DNA of 64,000 nucleotides from Petrosia ficiformis (taxonomy: Eukaryota > Porifera > Demospongiae > Haplosclerida > Petrosiidae): assembly GCA_947044365.1 (NCBI GenBank), contig OX345636.1, positions 9,816,001-9,880,000 of the forward strand, in the 5' to 3' direction. This document shows, piece by piece, positions 50,501 through 61,575 of this stretch. The position numbers and the translations under genes were made by a program. The notes under the pieces were generated by a model, which searched no databases, was not told the origin of the DNA, and saw only the letters and a list, made by a program, of their open reading frames with translations. Within the stretch, counting starts at the first letter, position 1, and each line of letters starts with the position of its first letter.

Positions 50501-53500
50501 TATGACATTTAATATACAATGTACACTACATTGACTACAGTGCACATGTACATAAAGCCATTACAACCTAATTTTGAGGTCATCGTGAATGTGAACAGAC
50601 TGCTGTATGTTACAAGTACATGTACACGCTCAAAAGTTTAGTGTAGATATACATGTACATGTATAGTTTAATAATATTAGGTTTAGTTAATATAATTTAC
50701 TGTTTTATTTAAGTGCTCATTATTAGCCAATTTTGATTTTAGTTATTAATTATTACAGTAGACCTGCAATTCAGTTATAGTTTATAGTTAACTAAAAGTA
50801 ATAATGCCTTACTAAAATGGGTTTAGTTACATGTATATGTACATCAGGGTTCTTGCTATAGAGGTGCCGCACTGCTCTATGCAACGTCATTTCCCTTTGA
50901 TGTGGCCAAAGGAATGCAATTAAATAACAAATAACATTTTCTCAGAACCACTCTGTTGAAGTGTGGCTAGCTATAATACTGGACATGTAACTAAAACACA
51001 TGCATAGGTAATGCCTCATTAACATGGAGAGATGTACATGTACATGTACATGTACAATGTACATATGCACACGTTATGTTCTTTCTCTATGTTTGAGTAG
51101 TTGGAATCACCTGCAATGTTCTGCCCATGCTGGTAGGGATTAACCACTTTTCAGATACAAAATGTACATGTCAGGGTTTCATACAGCAGTAAGGGAAGGA
51201 GGGGATATCCCCCCCCCCCCACCTAACTTCAGCACAACATTTCAGCTACAAGCGTTTTGGGATCTCAAAAACCAAGAGGCAACCTCAGAAAGCATAAATT
51301 TCTAAAATTTCCTAGGGTACTGTAGTATCTCCAGACCTCGACTATTCTTTCCCTTCCCTAACAAAAAATCCTGTACGAAACTCTGCATGTACAGTGTACA
51401 TGTATTACATACATTACATGTACATGTATATAGGGTTACTGAGACAGTATTAAGTATATACTGGGTAAATAGCACTAAATGCAGATTAGAATCCAACACC
51501 ACTCTACATATTCAGGACAGAACACTGCATTAAGGTACCACTAATTATTTGTGTTGGGTGTAATTATACACATGAATAATACCTATCCCATTTCCCTTTG
51601 AATCTCTGTCTTGATCTCTTGATGGCATAGAATTTTCCATCATCTTTAGATCGTACTTTAAAAACTTCACCAAATGATCCTTCACCAAGTTTAGATAAAA
51701 TCTCAAAACACTAAAAATGATAGGAAACCACAAAAATACACATACATGTACATGTATGTGTTGCTATGACGTAATTAACTAAATTAATATAATACAAATA
51801 GACAATAACCTTCATTAACATCTGTGACACTTTAATATAATTTGGACAACAGAACATTTAGAGAGGTGGAAGGCAGTTTCATTTATGAGGTCTGAGAGCC
51901 TCTTTATTTCCTACAAGTACAATGTATATCTATAGTACAATGTACATGTACATGTATAGATACATGTAGTCAAGTACAGTAGACCTTCACTAATCCGAAT
52001 ACCTCTTGTACCCAAAGATCAAAATTAGCATATTTAAAACTGATTAGAAATTTATTACCCAAAAAAAATGTGTTAGCAGAACATTTAATTTTCCAGCTCT
52101 ACAGTAGTCTCGTGTAGCCAGACCCAACCCTAAACAGGTTAGGGTTGAGTCTGGCTACACGAGACTACTCTTTTACAGTTTATAAGATTCAAGATTCTAA
52201 CTTATTTTACTTGAAAAAATTATATGCATGTACAGTACTTGTACTATTATGTACGTGTACCTACAATGTACAATGTACCTTGTAGGTAGATGTACATGTA
52301 CCTAGAATGTACCTGTATCATTATGTACATGTATACCTACAATGTACAATGTACCTTGTAGGTATATGTACATGTACCTAGAATGTACCTGTATCATTAT
52401 GTACATGTACCTGTATCATTATGTACATGTACATGTATCATTATGTATACATCAGGGTTGGGGCCAAATACTTTCAAAGTATTTAAATACAATTGCAAAT
52501 ACATCTTCTGTACCAAATACTATTGCAAATACAATTACTTTATCTAATAAATGTATTTAATTGCATTGCAAATAATTTACAAGAGAGTTGAGGTACATGA
52601 TGCATGGATTTGGTGACGACCCTCACCCTTACAACGAAACAGTGGACATGGTCGAGGACCTAGTAGTCGAGTTTATTACTGAAATGAGTTTGAAAGCATA
52701 GCTTTTATAATCACAATTGCAATTTTTCACAAGTGACAAATACTTAAATACAAATGCAAATACATTGACTTTCATACTTGCAAATACCATTGCAAATACA
52801 AATACTCAAAATAATGTATTTAATTGCAATTAAAAACAATTGCAATGTATTTGACCCCAACCCTGATATACATATACATGTGTAATTAAATACAATTGCA
52901 ATGTATTTGACCCCAACCCTGATGTACATATACATGTACATGTGTAATTAAATACAATTGCAATGTATTTGACCCCAACCCTGGTACATACATATACATG
53001 TGTAATTAAATACAATTGCAATGTATTTGACCCCAACCCTGATGACTACATATACATGTGTAATTAAATACAATTGCAATGTATTTGACCCCAACCCTGA
53101 TGTACATATACATGTGTAATTAAATACAATTGCAATGTATTTGACCCCAACCCTGATGTACATATACATGTGTAATTAAATACAATTGCAATGTATTTGA
53201 CCCCAACCCTGATGTACATATACATGTGTAATTAAATACAATTGCAATGTATTTGACCCCAACCCTGATGTACATATACATGTACCTGTTCAAAATATGA
53301 TTCTTGAGATCCTGAGATGTAATGAGGACTTGTTAAAGCTATAAGAGAAGGAAAATGACAACAGCTCTATCATAACTGTATACATGTGTATGTATTATCA
53401 CTATGTATCAGACAAGGATAATAATTTCTGTTACCCGGAAACAGCTACATGTATATACATGTAGTCATGCATGACATTGTCTGATAAATCTAGTGTATGT

Positions 53501-55506
53501 CGAGCAATTTGAAACTAAACTATATACAGAGTATATGTAGTGTTTGTATCAAAGGGTGGTACCATGATGCTTCCACACCATTGTTACATGTACATGTATG
53601 TAGTGTTTGCATCAAAGGGTGGTACCATGATGCTTCCACACCATTGTTACATGTACATGTATGTAGTGTTTGCATCAAAGGGTGGTACCATGATGCTTCC
53701 ACACCATTGTTACATGTATGTAGTGTTTGCATCAAAGGGTGGTACCATGATGCTTCCACACCATTGTTATTAAAATTTATATTGAAAAAAAGGAATGATA
53801 CTATAGTCTCATTCCAGACCTCCATGCCAAAGAGAGTCTGGAAGTTGCTTCAAATTCTTACAGACTCATAGTAACAAGGCCATCATTGTTGTTCAGGCCC
53901 TGACAGGTCAAATTTTTTTCTTATTTGCAAAAAAAATGTACACGTGTAAATTTCATTACATGGCAAATTTAAAATGGCTGCCAGCAATAAAACAGTTGTT
54001 AAGCCACAGATTATGGGAGGGTACATTTGGAAGCTTGCTATCAGGAATATGAGGTTTCAACTTTAGGATTGCTTTGAAAACATTTCAAATGAGCTAAGAT
54101 AAACTACATAATTATGAATTTACATTATTTTGTTACTCCGGCCTACATGTACATGTGTATGACAAGAGGCTGGAGCAAAGAGATAGTTACATGCTCCAGA
54201 CTCTTGTATGTGGTATTATTGCCTTTTCAGTCTCAATTCTAGAGGTAACATTCTTCATCCTAGACTTTAGGATTGATCATCCTTGATAGAGATTAGTGAT
54301 GTTCCCTTATTGGTATATACATGTTTTAGTTAGGTCAGTACAAACGATTTTAGTTTTAGTTTTAATTAGCAAATCCAAACTCACATAATTATAGTTTTAG
54401 TAAATAATTAAGTAAAAAGGAAGTTCCTTAGTTGTGGTTAACAACTGAAACATTTACCTCTATTTTTAGCACCTTCATATCAGATGTACCCGCCTTAACA
54501 TCACAGCGATAACCAATCTGCTAAATTTGGCACTAATAACACTCCATAGTAGTTTAGTATTTAATTATCAAATCTTGTGACAACAATTTTTATGTGATTA
54601 ATTAACAGCTATAAAATTATACTACAACCATCATTGATTGAAATAAGTTTAGTAAATAATGTGTTGTGTAAACTGCCATTTACACAACACTTATCAAATG
54701 ACAGTGAACTAGTTTTCCATGGCCACAAAAACTAGTTTCTTTTAATTAAACAAAGTTTAAACAAATTTAGTATCAGTTTTATTAATTACCTCACAAGACA
54801 ATTACAATTTAGTTTTGGTTCTAATTAACTAGTGCCTAGAGTCACTAACTAGTTTTAGTTATACATGTATAGTTAACTTATAGGTAAATGTATAGGTGCC
54901 TATAATAGGAATAAGCATGTAGTATATATAGCAGATACAGATACCTCACAGAGCAAGGTTTTCAAACTTTATAGCACTATTTTACTGTAGGACAAGATTG
55001 ATAAAGCATCATTTTATTTTAAAAAGCTATTTCCATTTTTTCAGAAGTTTGTGAGTTTCATTTTCCACCAGAAACGGCTAGAGCAATGCTAAAAAACAAT
55101 TATGCACATGCATATATGAAAATTGAAAACAAGCAAACACAGGTATATATCGGTTTATTAGTTGCCTATGAAATCTAGTATATATATATATATATCTGAA
55201 TTACAGGCAAAACTGGTACATTACTAAATGTAATGAATATTAATTGCGGAACTTAAACTGGAGGTATATAGTGAAATCATATCGTTTCACTGTAATTAAC
55301 ATACATTCAGTCTTTGAATTTGATGTGAAACTGATTAAACAGGGTCCCTCTGTCCACTGTCGCTGATTTGTGAACACTCGACTCACAGGCGGGCAGGTTT
55401 TAGCAGGAGCTTTGGGTGGCTGACGAAGAGGAGTCTTCTTTCTTTGGCTGAATGTTGGTGGGTGGAAGAACTGCGGAGTAGGTCTTGGACTTTGTATGGG
55501 CACCAT
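38511..55506 (-). CDS. PKMYT1: Membrane-associated Cdc2-inhibitory kinase Myt1
   Basis: Twelve exons join without a break: 55305-55506, 53286-53338, 51583-51710, 50119-50244, 49779-49854, 48588-48714, 47514-47708, 43810-43955, 41564-41732, 40476-40539, 39662-39757 and 38511-38673. The total is 1545 nt, 514 residues (human protein about 499). The N-terminus is Pro-rich. Kinase landmarks are GEGSFGEV (94-101), AIK with Lys116, HLDIKPANI (Asp209, Asn214), DFG (228-230) and the Myt1-like [44 protein letters not shown] (365-379) is the expected membrane segment and EPRNL (503-507) matches the vertebrate C-terminal motif. Myt1 phosphorylates Thr14/Tyr15 of CDK1 at ER/Golgi membranes and holds cells in G2. 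The usual APE reads ADE here. The start is the first in-frame ATG. AATAAA lies directly after the stop (38505-38500). The last exon may instead splice out at a GTAAGT before the stop. The gene is head-to-head with SPRYD3. Confidence 0.93.
38640..39376. repeat. 69-bp minisatellite containing Myt1 exon 12 acceptor, about 11 copies
   Basis: Each unit contains TTTCATTATTATTAG, the acceptor, followed by the start of exon 12 (AGGTTCACC...). The unit is 23 codons and open in the Myt1 frame ([20 protein letters not shown] and III), so any acceptor from 38673 to 39363 would keep the frame. Confidence 0.9.
39465..39610. repeat. Dispersed repeat, copy 2
   Basis: Same core as 19040-19135, here followed by GATGGCGCACACAATAACC. 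It lies in intron 11 of Myt1. Confidence 0.6.
39858..40500. repeat. 67-bp minisatellite containing Myt1 exon 10 donor, about 10 copies
   Basis: Each unit carries AATTCATGGATTAG plus GTTAGAC on the minus strand, that is the end of exon 10 and its donor, then a 50-bp intronic segment with ACATGTACAT. The expected donor is the copy at 40476. The most diverged units carry changes around the AG/GT. Confidence 0.88.
40835..40975 (-). mobile_element. MITE-K copy, reversed
   Basis: TTGTCAATTCAACACCACAG matches the core in reverse. Intron 9 of Myt1. Confidence 0.65.
41345..41515. mobile_element. MITE-K copy
   Basis: AGTACAGTAATTACCATCTC and TGTGGTGTTGAACAAGTAC. Intron 9 of Myt1. Confidence 0.65.
41880..42170. 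mobile_element. MITE-L copy
   Basis: GTTAACTATAACTATAAC at the left and ACTATAACTAAAAGTGG with TAAAACAACACT at the right. Relatives are near 170-330, 48380-48570, 50640-50830 and 54310-54860. Confidence 0.5.
42338..43175. mobile_element. Two nested or adjacent MITE-A copies
   Basis: A full copy (42338-42765) is followed directly by a second one lacking its left end (42785-43175). Both contain CATTCCCGGGGGCTC and end in CATAGGGAT-type sequence. Intron 8 of Myt1. Confidence 0.75.
43236..43840. repeat. 63-bp minisatellite containing Myt1 exon 8 donor, about 10 copies
   Basis: Each unit holds, on the minus strand, the last 33 nt of exon 8 (ATAAGACCAGTACTGAAGAC...TTACTATA) plus its GTAAGTG donor, followed by ACATGT repeats. 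Ten donor copies are visible; the exon-proximal one at 43810 is the expected site. Confidence 0.9.
44395..45110. mobile_element. Non-autonomous element with recombinase fragment, copy 2 (degraded)
   Basis: This copy is parallel to 46875-47496: the same 5' segment, the same coding remnant (about 44600-44770) and a decayed terminal hairpin (GTGCTCTAACCAACACTATT at about 45008). The right arm is largely lost. It is in the same Myt1 intron. Confidence 0.55.
45290..45560 (+). pseudogene. Possible hAT-derived (ZNF862-like) coding remnant
   Basis: One frame reads [17 protein letters not shown] before a stop, and another gives KNFSQAW-like residues downstream. This resembles the N-terminal region of hAT-derived zinc-finger proteins common in marine invertebrates. 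The remnant is broken by stops and a frameshift. It is a weak call. Confidence 0.22.
46520..46543. repeat. 24-bp G homopolymer
   Basis: An unbroken G run, with an 11-bp C run 50 bp to its left at 46460-46470. Length may be unreliable in assembly. Confidence 0.8.
46875..47496. mobile_element. Non-autonomous element with recombinase fragment and 3' hairpin, copy 1
   Basis: The left part shares ATCAGATTGCCCAAAAATGG and the following 100 bp with 44400 onward, and both copies continue through the recombinase-like fragment. The right end is a long hairpin (47351-47495) with about 50-bp arms, TAGATCCCTCGTGAGAGTGC at one end and its complement at the other. The hairpin stops 18 bp from the donor of Myt1 exon 7. 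Confidence 0.6.
47068..47283 (+). pseudogene. Tyrosine-recombinase (Crypton/QRICH1-like) N-terminal fragment
   Basis: The frame starts at an ATG and encodes 71 residues with [16 protein letters not shown] and [21 protein letters not shown]. This recalls the N-terminal helical domain of Crypton-type tyrosine recombinases and their host derivatives (QRICH1, ZMYM2 group). The recombinase catalytic part is missing. A second, more damaged copy of the same coding stretch lies at about 44600-44770. Both belong to repeated elements within intron 7 of Myt1. Confidence 0.4.
48917..49375. mobile_element. MITE-A copy
   Basis: ATGGCCCGTTGGGCCTTCCC at the left and AAAGCAATCATAGGGAT at the right (49336 on), with a short tandem duplication of the right end. 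Intron 5 of Myt1. Confidence 0.75.
49415..49680. repeat. GGATCC-rich cluster
   Basis: Six GGATCC palindromes plus many GATCC/GGATC half units occur within about 260 bp. It is not a strict tandem repeat. Intron 5 of Myt1, just before exon 5. Confidence 0.7.
50306..50604. mobile_element. MITE-C copy
   Basis: Ends GATATTCACGTTCATCATGA and, inverted, CATCGTGAATGTGAACAGAC. Intron 3 of Myt1. Confidence 0.75.
52103..52169. repeat. 67-bp hairpin MITE
   Basis: 31-bp arms with one mismatch (AGTAGTCTCGTGTAGCCAGA at the left end) around the loop ACAGG. The related end sequence GTGTAGCCAGACCCTCCC is at about 5203. Confidence 0.8.
52452..52864. mobile_element. hAT-like MITE with CAGGGTTGGGG ends
   Basis: CAGGGTTGGGGCCAAATAC at the left and GTATTTGACCCCAACCCTG (inverted) at the right. 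The flanks GTATACAT and ATATACAT are a near-identical 8-bp target duplication. Intron 2 of Myt1. Confidence 0.75.
52865..53285. repeat. About 59-bp minisatellite made from the MITE end, 7 copies
   Basis: Each unit repeats AATTGCAATGTATTTGACCC and CAACCCTG, the right end of the element at 52452-52864, joined to TACATATACATGTGTAATT. It runs up to the donor of Myt1 exon 2 at 53285. Confidence 0.88.
53428..53772. repeat. MITE-H relative with 63-bp tandem amplification, 4 copies
   Basis: GATAAATCTAGTGTATGTC matches the MITE-H core. The repeated unit has GCATCAAAGGGTGGTACCAT and GCTTCCACACCATTG, the latter resembling the element's end. Intron 1 of Myt1. Confidence 0.75.
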
Positions 55507-55686
55507 CACAACTTATATTAACCTTAATTAAAGTTAGCCTCCACCTTCTACTCTTCCCGCGCGCCAATAATAATTAATTAATTTTAGTTAATAATTATTT
55601 TATTATCTGATGGGTGTGGTATCTGCTTGCTGACGTGACGTGCAGACTGTTCCGTTTTTCTCTTGCAAGAAGTGTCCATAGAAGTT
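55507..55686. promoter_or_regulatory. Probable bidirectional promoter of Myt1 and SPRYD3
   Basis: The 180-bp gap between two divergent start codons contains TTCCCGCGCGCCAA (55554-55567), which reads as an E2F-type site on both strands. It overlaps a CCAAT box (55564-55568). Two head-to-tail TGACGT CRE half sites lie at 55631-55641. It is one of the few CpG-containing stretches in this part of the window. The sites are seen; their use is inferred. Confidence 0.6.
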
Positions 55687-57027
55687 ATGGATTCGGCAGT
55701 GAAGTTGCATACACAAGGTCGCTATATATGTGGTAAAAATGCTGAAGTTGAAAGCGATACATTCAAATTCATTGGAAATGCAAGGAGGTCAGTGGGCGTG
55801 GTAAAAATTCTAGAACCTGTGACTCCAATGCTAAATTACTTTGAAATAAAAATTGTAGACAAGGGTAATCGTACGACTATTGGTTTAGGATTTGGAGAAT
55901 ATAAATATCCATTGGACAGAATGCCTGGATGGAACCGAAATGGGATAGGTTACCATGCTGATGATGGACGTTTATTTCACCAAGACGGGTTTGGCAGGGC
56001 ATTTGGTCCTGTTTGTACAACTGGAGATCGAATGGGTTGTGGAGCAGAGTTTGATCCAGACTTAGGAACAGGCTACGTAAACATATTTTTCACAAAAAAT
56101 GGTGTACAGGTTGGACAACCAGTCAAGATGAAGAGACCTATATATGGATTGTATCCATTAATTGGATTACACAGCGAAGGTGAAATTGTGAATTATCTAG
56201 GACATTGGAGAATGGTTCCTCACTTGGTATCTGAGCCAATGGAAACCGAGAACTCTCCTTCTGTTTATTGGCTAAGATCCAATGGTATACGGTTTGTCGA
56301 AGACAGTCTTACATTAGAATATGATGGCGAAGGTTTAGACAAACAAGATGTAGGCATAGCACAGGCTAATTTTCGTTTAACGCCATCTTATCATTATTTC
56401 GAGCTTGAGATTTTAGATGCCGGCAAAGAAGGTTGGATAGCTATCGGTCTTGCAAAAACAACGTATTCACTGATGAAACATCCAGGATGGTCAGCAGGGG
56501 GTGTTGGTTACCATGCCGACAACGGACATATTTACAAAGAAAAGGGACAAGGTGATCCTTTTGGTCCCACATGTACTAAGGGTGACATGATGGGATGTGG
56601 AATTCGTTTTCCAAACTCATCTGATGGTGATAAAGTAACATCCTCGCCAGGTGAAGCAACTATTATATCAGATATTAATTACGTTTGTAACTCATCTGAT
56701 GATGAAGACCATAATGATCTTCAGTATGATCCTTTCTTTGGTTATGAAGAAGGCGATTATTACGATGACTATGACGACTATGATTCTGACAATGAAGATT
56801 TATTTGGACGCTACCTACGAAGAAGTATTGTCCCACAAGGAAAATTTGGATTGGAGCGACCCCCTAAGTCCAGTGAGTCTCATACATGTACTGTTTATTT
56901 CACTAAGAATGGAGAACTTGTTGGTGAATCAGAATGCAATGTACCTAGTGGTGGATTTTATCCTATTGTAGCTATGTTAAGTCCGGGAGAAAAAATCCGA
57001 GTCAATTTGAACCCCTTGACAGGATAG
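55687..57027 (+). CDS. SPRYD3: SPRY domain-containing protein 3 orthologue
   Basis: Single exon, 446 residues, starting at ATG 55687 (G at -3 and +4). The frame is open eight codons further 5' but only from a TTG. It holds two SPRY domains, about residues 40-175 and 200-440. The conserved signatures occur twice: YHADDGRLFHQDGFGRAFGP with GDRMGCG, and YHADNGHIYKE with GDPFGPTC and GDMMGCG. The second domain is split by an acidic Asp/Glu/Tyr-rich loop (about 334-375), as in vertebrate SPRYD3. The C-terminus GEKIRVNLNPLTG also fits that family. SPRY domains are protein-interaction modules; the partners of SPRYD3 are not known to me. A likely poly(A) signal ATTAAA lies at 57238-57243. The gene is divergent from Myt1, 180 bp apart, and probably shares its promoter. 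Confidence 0.94.
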   Translation: MDSAVKLHTQGRYICGKNAEVESDTFKFIGNARRSVGVVKILEPVTPMLNYFEIKIVDKGNRTTIGLGFGEYKYPLDRMPGWNRNGIGYHADDGRLFHQDGFGRAFGPVCTTGDRMGCGAEFDPDLGTGYVNIFFTKNGVQVGQPVKMKRPIYGLYPLIGLHSEGEIVNYLGHWRMVPHLVSEPMETENSPSVYWLRSNGIRFVEDSLTLEYDGEGLDKQDVGIAQANFRLTPSYHYFELEILDAGKEGWIAIGLAKTTYSLMKHPGWSAGGVGYHADNGHIYKEKGQGDPFGPTCTKGDMMGCGIRFPNSSDGDKVTSSPGEATIISDINYVCNSSDDEDHNDLQYDPFFGYEEGDYYDDYDDYDSDNEDLFGRYLRRSIVPQGKFGLERPPKSSESHTCTVYFTKNGELVGESECNVPSGGFYPIVAMLSPGEKIRVNLNPLTG

Positions 57028-59416
57028 CACAGTAATAGTATTAATATTGTTTTCCTTTGGTTTTATTATACCCTAAAAGATTCAATTATTTTTTTTAGAA
57101 ATTTAATCTAATTGTTTGTACATTAACATTTATCGTTCCGACTGCATATATATATTATATTACACTGCCTATTTCAATTATTATTTGTAATGTCTTAAAA
57201 TTTAATTTGTTTATTAACCAAAATTTGACTCCTAGCTATTAAAGATTGGAATCATTGATCATTCTAGCTTTTTCAAATACGTTTACTTAATTGTGTATCA
57301 AAACACCAATCCAATCAAAATTAGGCATCTTAAAATTACTAGAGACATAGTGCTTGAGTAGTCAAAAATTGTAAATTTATTTACTTCATCATACATGTGA
57401 GCATCAGTTACTTGAAAGTAGGTATCTACAGTCAGTGTATGAGTGTAGCAACAGTTACTCTTTCTCCATATGTACATGTAATTTAGTTGCCTTCCTTTAC
57501 AAAATGGCAGATACATATCGTGATGTTAAACTAATCACATTTTCATATACATGTACCAGCCACCTTATCATGTTTTAAACATCATAACTCACACTGAAGA
57601 ATGTTTAAGGCACAGTTACCTGTGAAAGTGTGACCAAATCCAATGTAAATGTCAAATGATAGACACTAATTTTTTTTATATCATTCTTTATAGTGCATTA
57701 AGCATTTTGATATGGAGTGATGGTATGGGCATGGCATGGCATAGCCGAGGTTAGATAATGCACGAGCGAAGCAATTGCTAATTGAGACCTGTATTGGTCC
57801 ACCTAAATACCACGATTAATTATTAATGATAAGAGTTTTGAAGGAGTATTTTCAATTTCAGCCAGAAGGTACATGTATATATCCTAATATATTACTTACT
57901 GTAATAATGTAGATGAACATGAAACACTCTACAATCACCTGTACAAATTTTGCATTAACTGTGCAAATAATAAAGCAATCTTAGATGCCTTTGTTTTTAG
58001 AATTTTGACCTTAGCCTACAAATATCTTTAACTGCCTAAATGCTTACTAGCAGAAGTTTTTACATGTGTATTAAATAATACTTTCTTTTGTCTCTGCTTT
58101 TCCAATTCTGCAATGGCCACAAAGTAACAAATGTAAGTGTTTTTTTAAGAAGTGGTCCTTTTAGTCACTATTGGTTAGAAAAAAAAATTATTTGTTAAAT
58201 GCACATTTGAAAACTTGCATTTTTTAAAAATAACTAATTTATTGGTTAATACACAGGCATAGTATAGTGGAAACTGTGATTTAATTGGTTGTGTAGGTTG
58301 CATGGTGACATACATGTACAGTACCTGACATTATTGACTATAGTGTACTTTGTGAGTGAAGTACAGTGTACTTTGAATGTACTACACAGTATTACACCTT
58401 TGTACTTATGCTATCACATTCAGAATTCACACATTACTATGATTGCAGACAATGTAGTACTATAGTATTACTTAGAAGTACATGTATAGTTGCCTATCAC
58501 CTTATTAAAGTGTAGCTCCCATCATAGTACATGTATGTAAACTTAATAAAGTCAGGTAGTGTAAGTATAATCCAATAATCACAATTTCAGTTATCCTTAT
58601 ACTGTCTATTAGATATACAAAGAAGCAGAATAACATTTTAATTAAATCAATTTATGTTTCCAAACCTTCTTTGTGCATCTAATATGAGATATTGAATAAT
58701 TGATTATAGTACGACTATCTTTTATCATCCAGTCATAACAACAACCTGTATGACCAATGAAATTATAATTTGCATCCTTGCAACAGTACTAACCAATACA
58801 TTTGTTATTTTAACAATTCTATTTTTGGAGTACATATAAAATGACAAATGCATAATCACATCATTTAATGAATTAATGCTGAGTCAGTACTTTCTAATAA
58901 ATCCGCTTGGAAAAGCAATTTTTTTTGTTGAGATAATTACATTATGAGTGTATTCATATTCACACATCGAAGCATCATGAATAATTGTACACTCATCAGA
59001 ATTATGCAATCAGTATGAAATTTCTCATTATTGTTGCAAAGTCAGTTGATTACATTATGACATGAATTGCTGTATTTTGGCTTCAGTTTAAAACAAAAAT
59101 GCACATTTTTGCATAATATTATAACATCATAAACAATTGCTACTCGTACAATGGTGTATATTGTGTGATTAGTCCCCAACACTGATTTTATATCTAGAAT
59201 AGTGTTATATTAGATGTTTAGCCTCTATAATAGTGGACAACATGTACATGTATGTAGTTGATCTCTAAGTGGTTATAATTTGGACCTATGATAGGTGGTT
59301 GAAATTATGACCAAATTATATCTGGCATTGTTGGAAATAATTATGATCAATTACAATTCAGAACACCTAATTACATGTATATTAATGAAGCAATCTTGAA
59401 AAGGATAGTAACTACA

Positions 59417-59628
59417 CTAAAGGTCATTCACATTCACCTTGGGCTCAGACAACTGCTCTTCAAAATTGAGCAACAATCTTTTCACCTGCACTATTTTCAT
59501 ATAGTTATCCTTCCATTCTTTTTTGTGTACATCAATGGTGACATACATCATTGCTTAACCTTATAACATTAAACTATATATATCATCTCCTACTTTTGAG
59601 GTCATTGTAAATGTGAATAGACTTTAGT
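59417..59628. mobile_element. MITE-C copy (internally deleted)
   Basis: Ends AAAGGTCATTCACATTCACC and, inverted, TTGTAAATGTGAATAGACTT. Confidence 0.7.
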
Positions 59629-60167
59629 GTCTGTATGTTTTGTATAGTTTGTTCTGTACAAGTGTAATACAATTCTAGTCTTATTGAAACTGAACTACTC
59701 CCAGCTACAGATATGCTAATTTATGATAAATACTATGCGTACAAGGTACTTACCAACTATAAATTGCGTATAGGCATTCATAAACAGGGTTTCCTAGAGT
59801 GGAGGAACCCCCTACCCCTAACATGTCTTAAATTTCAGACCACATTTACTTCAACATACAGCAATATCTCAGTTACAAGGCTTCTAGCGCCCCAGAAGCA
59901 ACCTCTGAAGGCCTAAATTCAATAATTCCTCAGGGGCATACGTCACACCCCCAAGTATCAATTATTCTCCTCACATCAAATCCCATCTGAAACCCTCATA
60001 CATAATAAATAGGTATTGTAAATTCCAATTCCTTTAATTGTGCATAGACATCTCAATAGCAGCAATCTTATAGTACAACTCTATTTATGCTGCTTATTTT
60101 AAACTGCACAGAGCCATACTGGCGTTGTAATATATACTTTCAATCATGCTGTAGTCCACTCCATACA

Positions 60168-60434
60168 CGATAAAGATCATTCCTTTTCACCATCACCCCA
60201 GAAAAATGATCATAACTTTAATTTAGTTTTGAATTACCAGAAACTTTTTTGCCTTCACCATTTTCATAATAATTATAATTATCCACCCCATTCTGTTTTG
60301 TGTATATCAAATTTCAATTCATCATTGAGTTACAGTATAATTATAATCCTATGACATTGAACTATGCACTAGTACGTATAAAGTCATCACATTTTAATGT
60401 TCGGGTTATGTATTGTCAATGTGAAGAGACTTAA
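60168..60434. mobile_element. MITE-C copy
   Basis: Core CATAACTTTAATTTAGTTTT and TTCTGTTTTGTGTATATCAA, with decayed ends. Confidence 0.6.
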
Positions 60435-61409
60435 GCAATTTTTAAACTATCTAAAGATGGCTGAGTTAATGCTATTTTTATGTTCATTCCTATAACTATA
60501 ATATATGGTATATATTGTACAACAATAATCTCTGCAGCACTTTGTTTAAATTTGGTTGGAATTTTCATTTTGGCTTGGTAATCTAGTACTAGTAATTCAC
60601 CCATAATCAGTTGGTATAAAGTGATGTAACCAGAAGTGTGCTAATGATGTCATTTTCTATGGTTTTAACGTCACTAAAAGCTTTCATTCTCATGACATTT
60701 TCAGTGAAGGAATTAATGTATTGTATTGGTATCAGTTATTGGTAGATTTTAAAGTTATTATTGATATATTGGAATTCTGCATCTATAGTACTCCTATATG
60801 CACATTTTGATATACTCAAACAGAGCTGCATATTTTGATATACTCCAACAGCACTTTGGAACATCACGTAACATCATATGATTATAATTGCATCATTATA
60901 ATACTATTCATTACAATTTAATTACATTCTTCTGTTGAATTATTCATTAGTTGTTAAATAGTCTTGCATCATGTGATTGTCTCTCAATAACAAGAGATGA
61001 ATGCTATTGACTCTGCTTTTCGTTCATTGTCTAGCTTGATCACAAGATGGTACTGATGCAGAAACATTCCTACCTTGCTGGAGGTGGCTATAAACTGGCA
61101 GTTTCCTGATGTAACCATTTGCTACTATAAATAGAAATGCTTGCTTATATACAAAAACATACCCAATCATACTGCCTAGAATAATTTTACTAAATAATGC
61201 TGACGCAATCCTGCAAATAATGCTCTTTAAACTATTTGTCATGTTTTGACTCTATTTCAGGAAAACCAACGGTTAAAGGAAAATAGAATACTTATAATAT
61301 ACATTTCCAACATAACCATGAATCATAAGTGAAAGGTTTTGAAACATTGTTTCTTCTTTTGGATATTAATATAATAGAGTTGCACCATAAATATTAAATA
61401 CACGAAACG

Positions 61410-61575
61410 CTTCGTGTATCTAGGCTGCACGCGTACGCATACATTGATTTACCTGTTACCACGTTGTAACCATGTTGTTGCTATGGTAATCGCCGAAGTA
61501 CGCGCTAATGAGCACGCGACGCGAGATCGAGACTAGACTAGACTAGACTAGACTAGACAACACCAACGGGGGAGT
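61410..61575. promoter_or_regulatory. CpG-containing island with X-box-like motif and GACTA repeat
   Basis: A local cluster of CG dinucleotides in an AT-rich region, with GTTGCTATGGTAAT (RFX X-box-like), GTTACCACGTTGTAAC (palindromic) and (GACTA)5. It could be a promoter for a gene not recognised here; no coding exon was found next to it. Confidence 0.3.

Larger units (their letters stand above)
57028..61400. other. Intergenic AT-rich spacer with MITEs
   Basis: I see no supported gene. Two MITE-C copies and a degraded element at about 59785-60000 (AACAGGGTTTCCTAGAGTGG) related to 51170-51400 and 23850-24020 are present. Confidence 0.5.

Noticed and set aside
55663..55686. Upstream eight-codon extension of SPRYD3
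   Set aside because: It depends on a TTG start; the ATG at 55687 has a good context.
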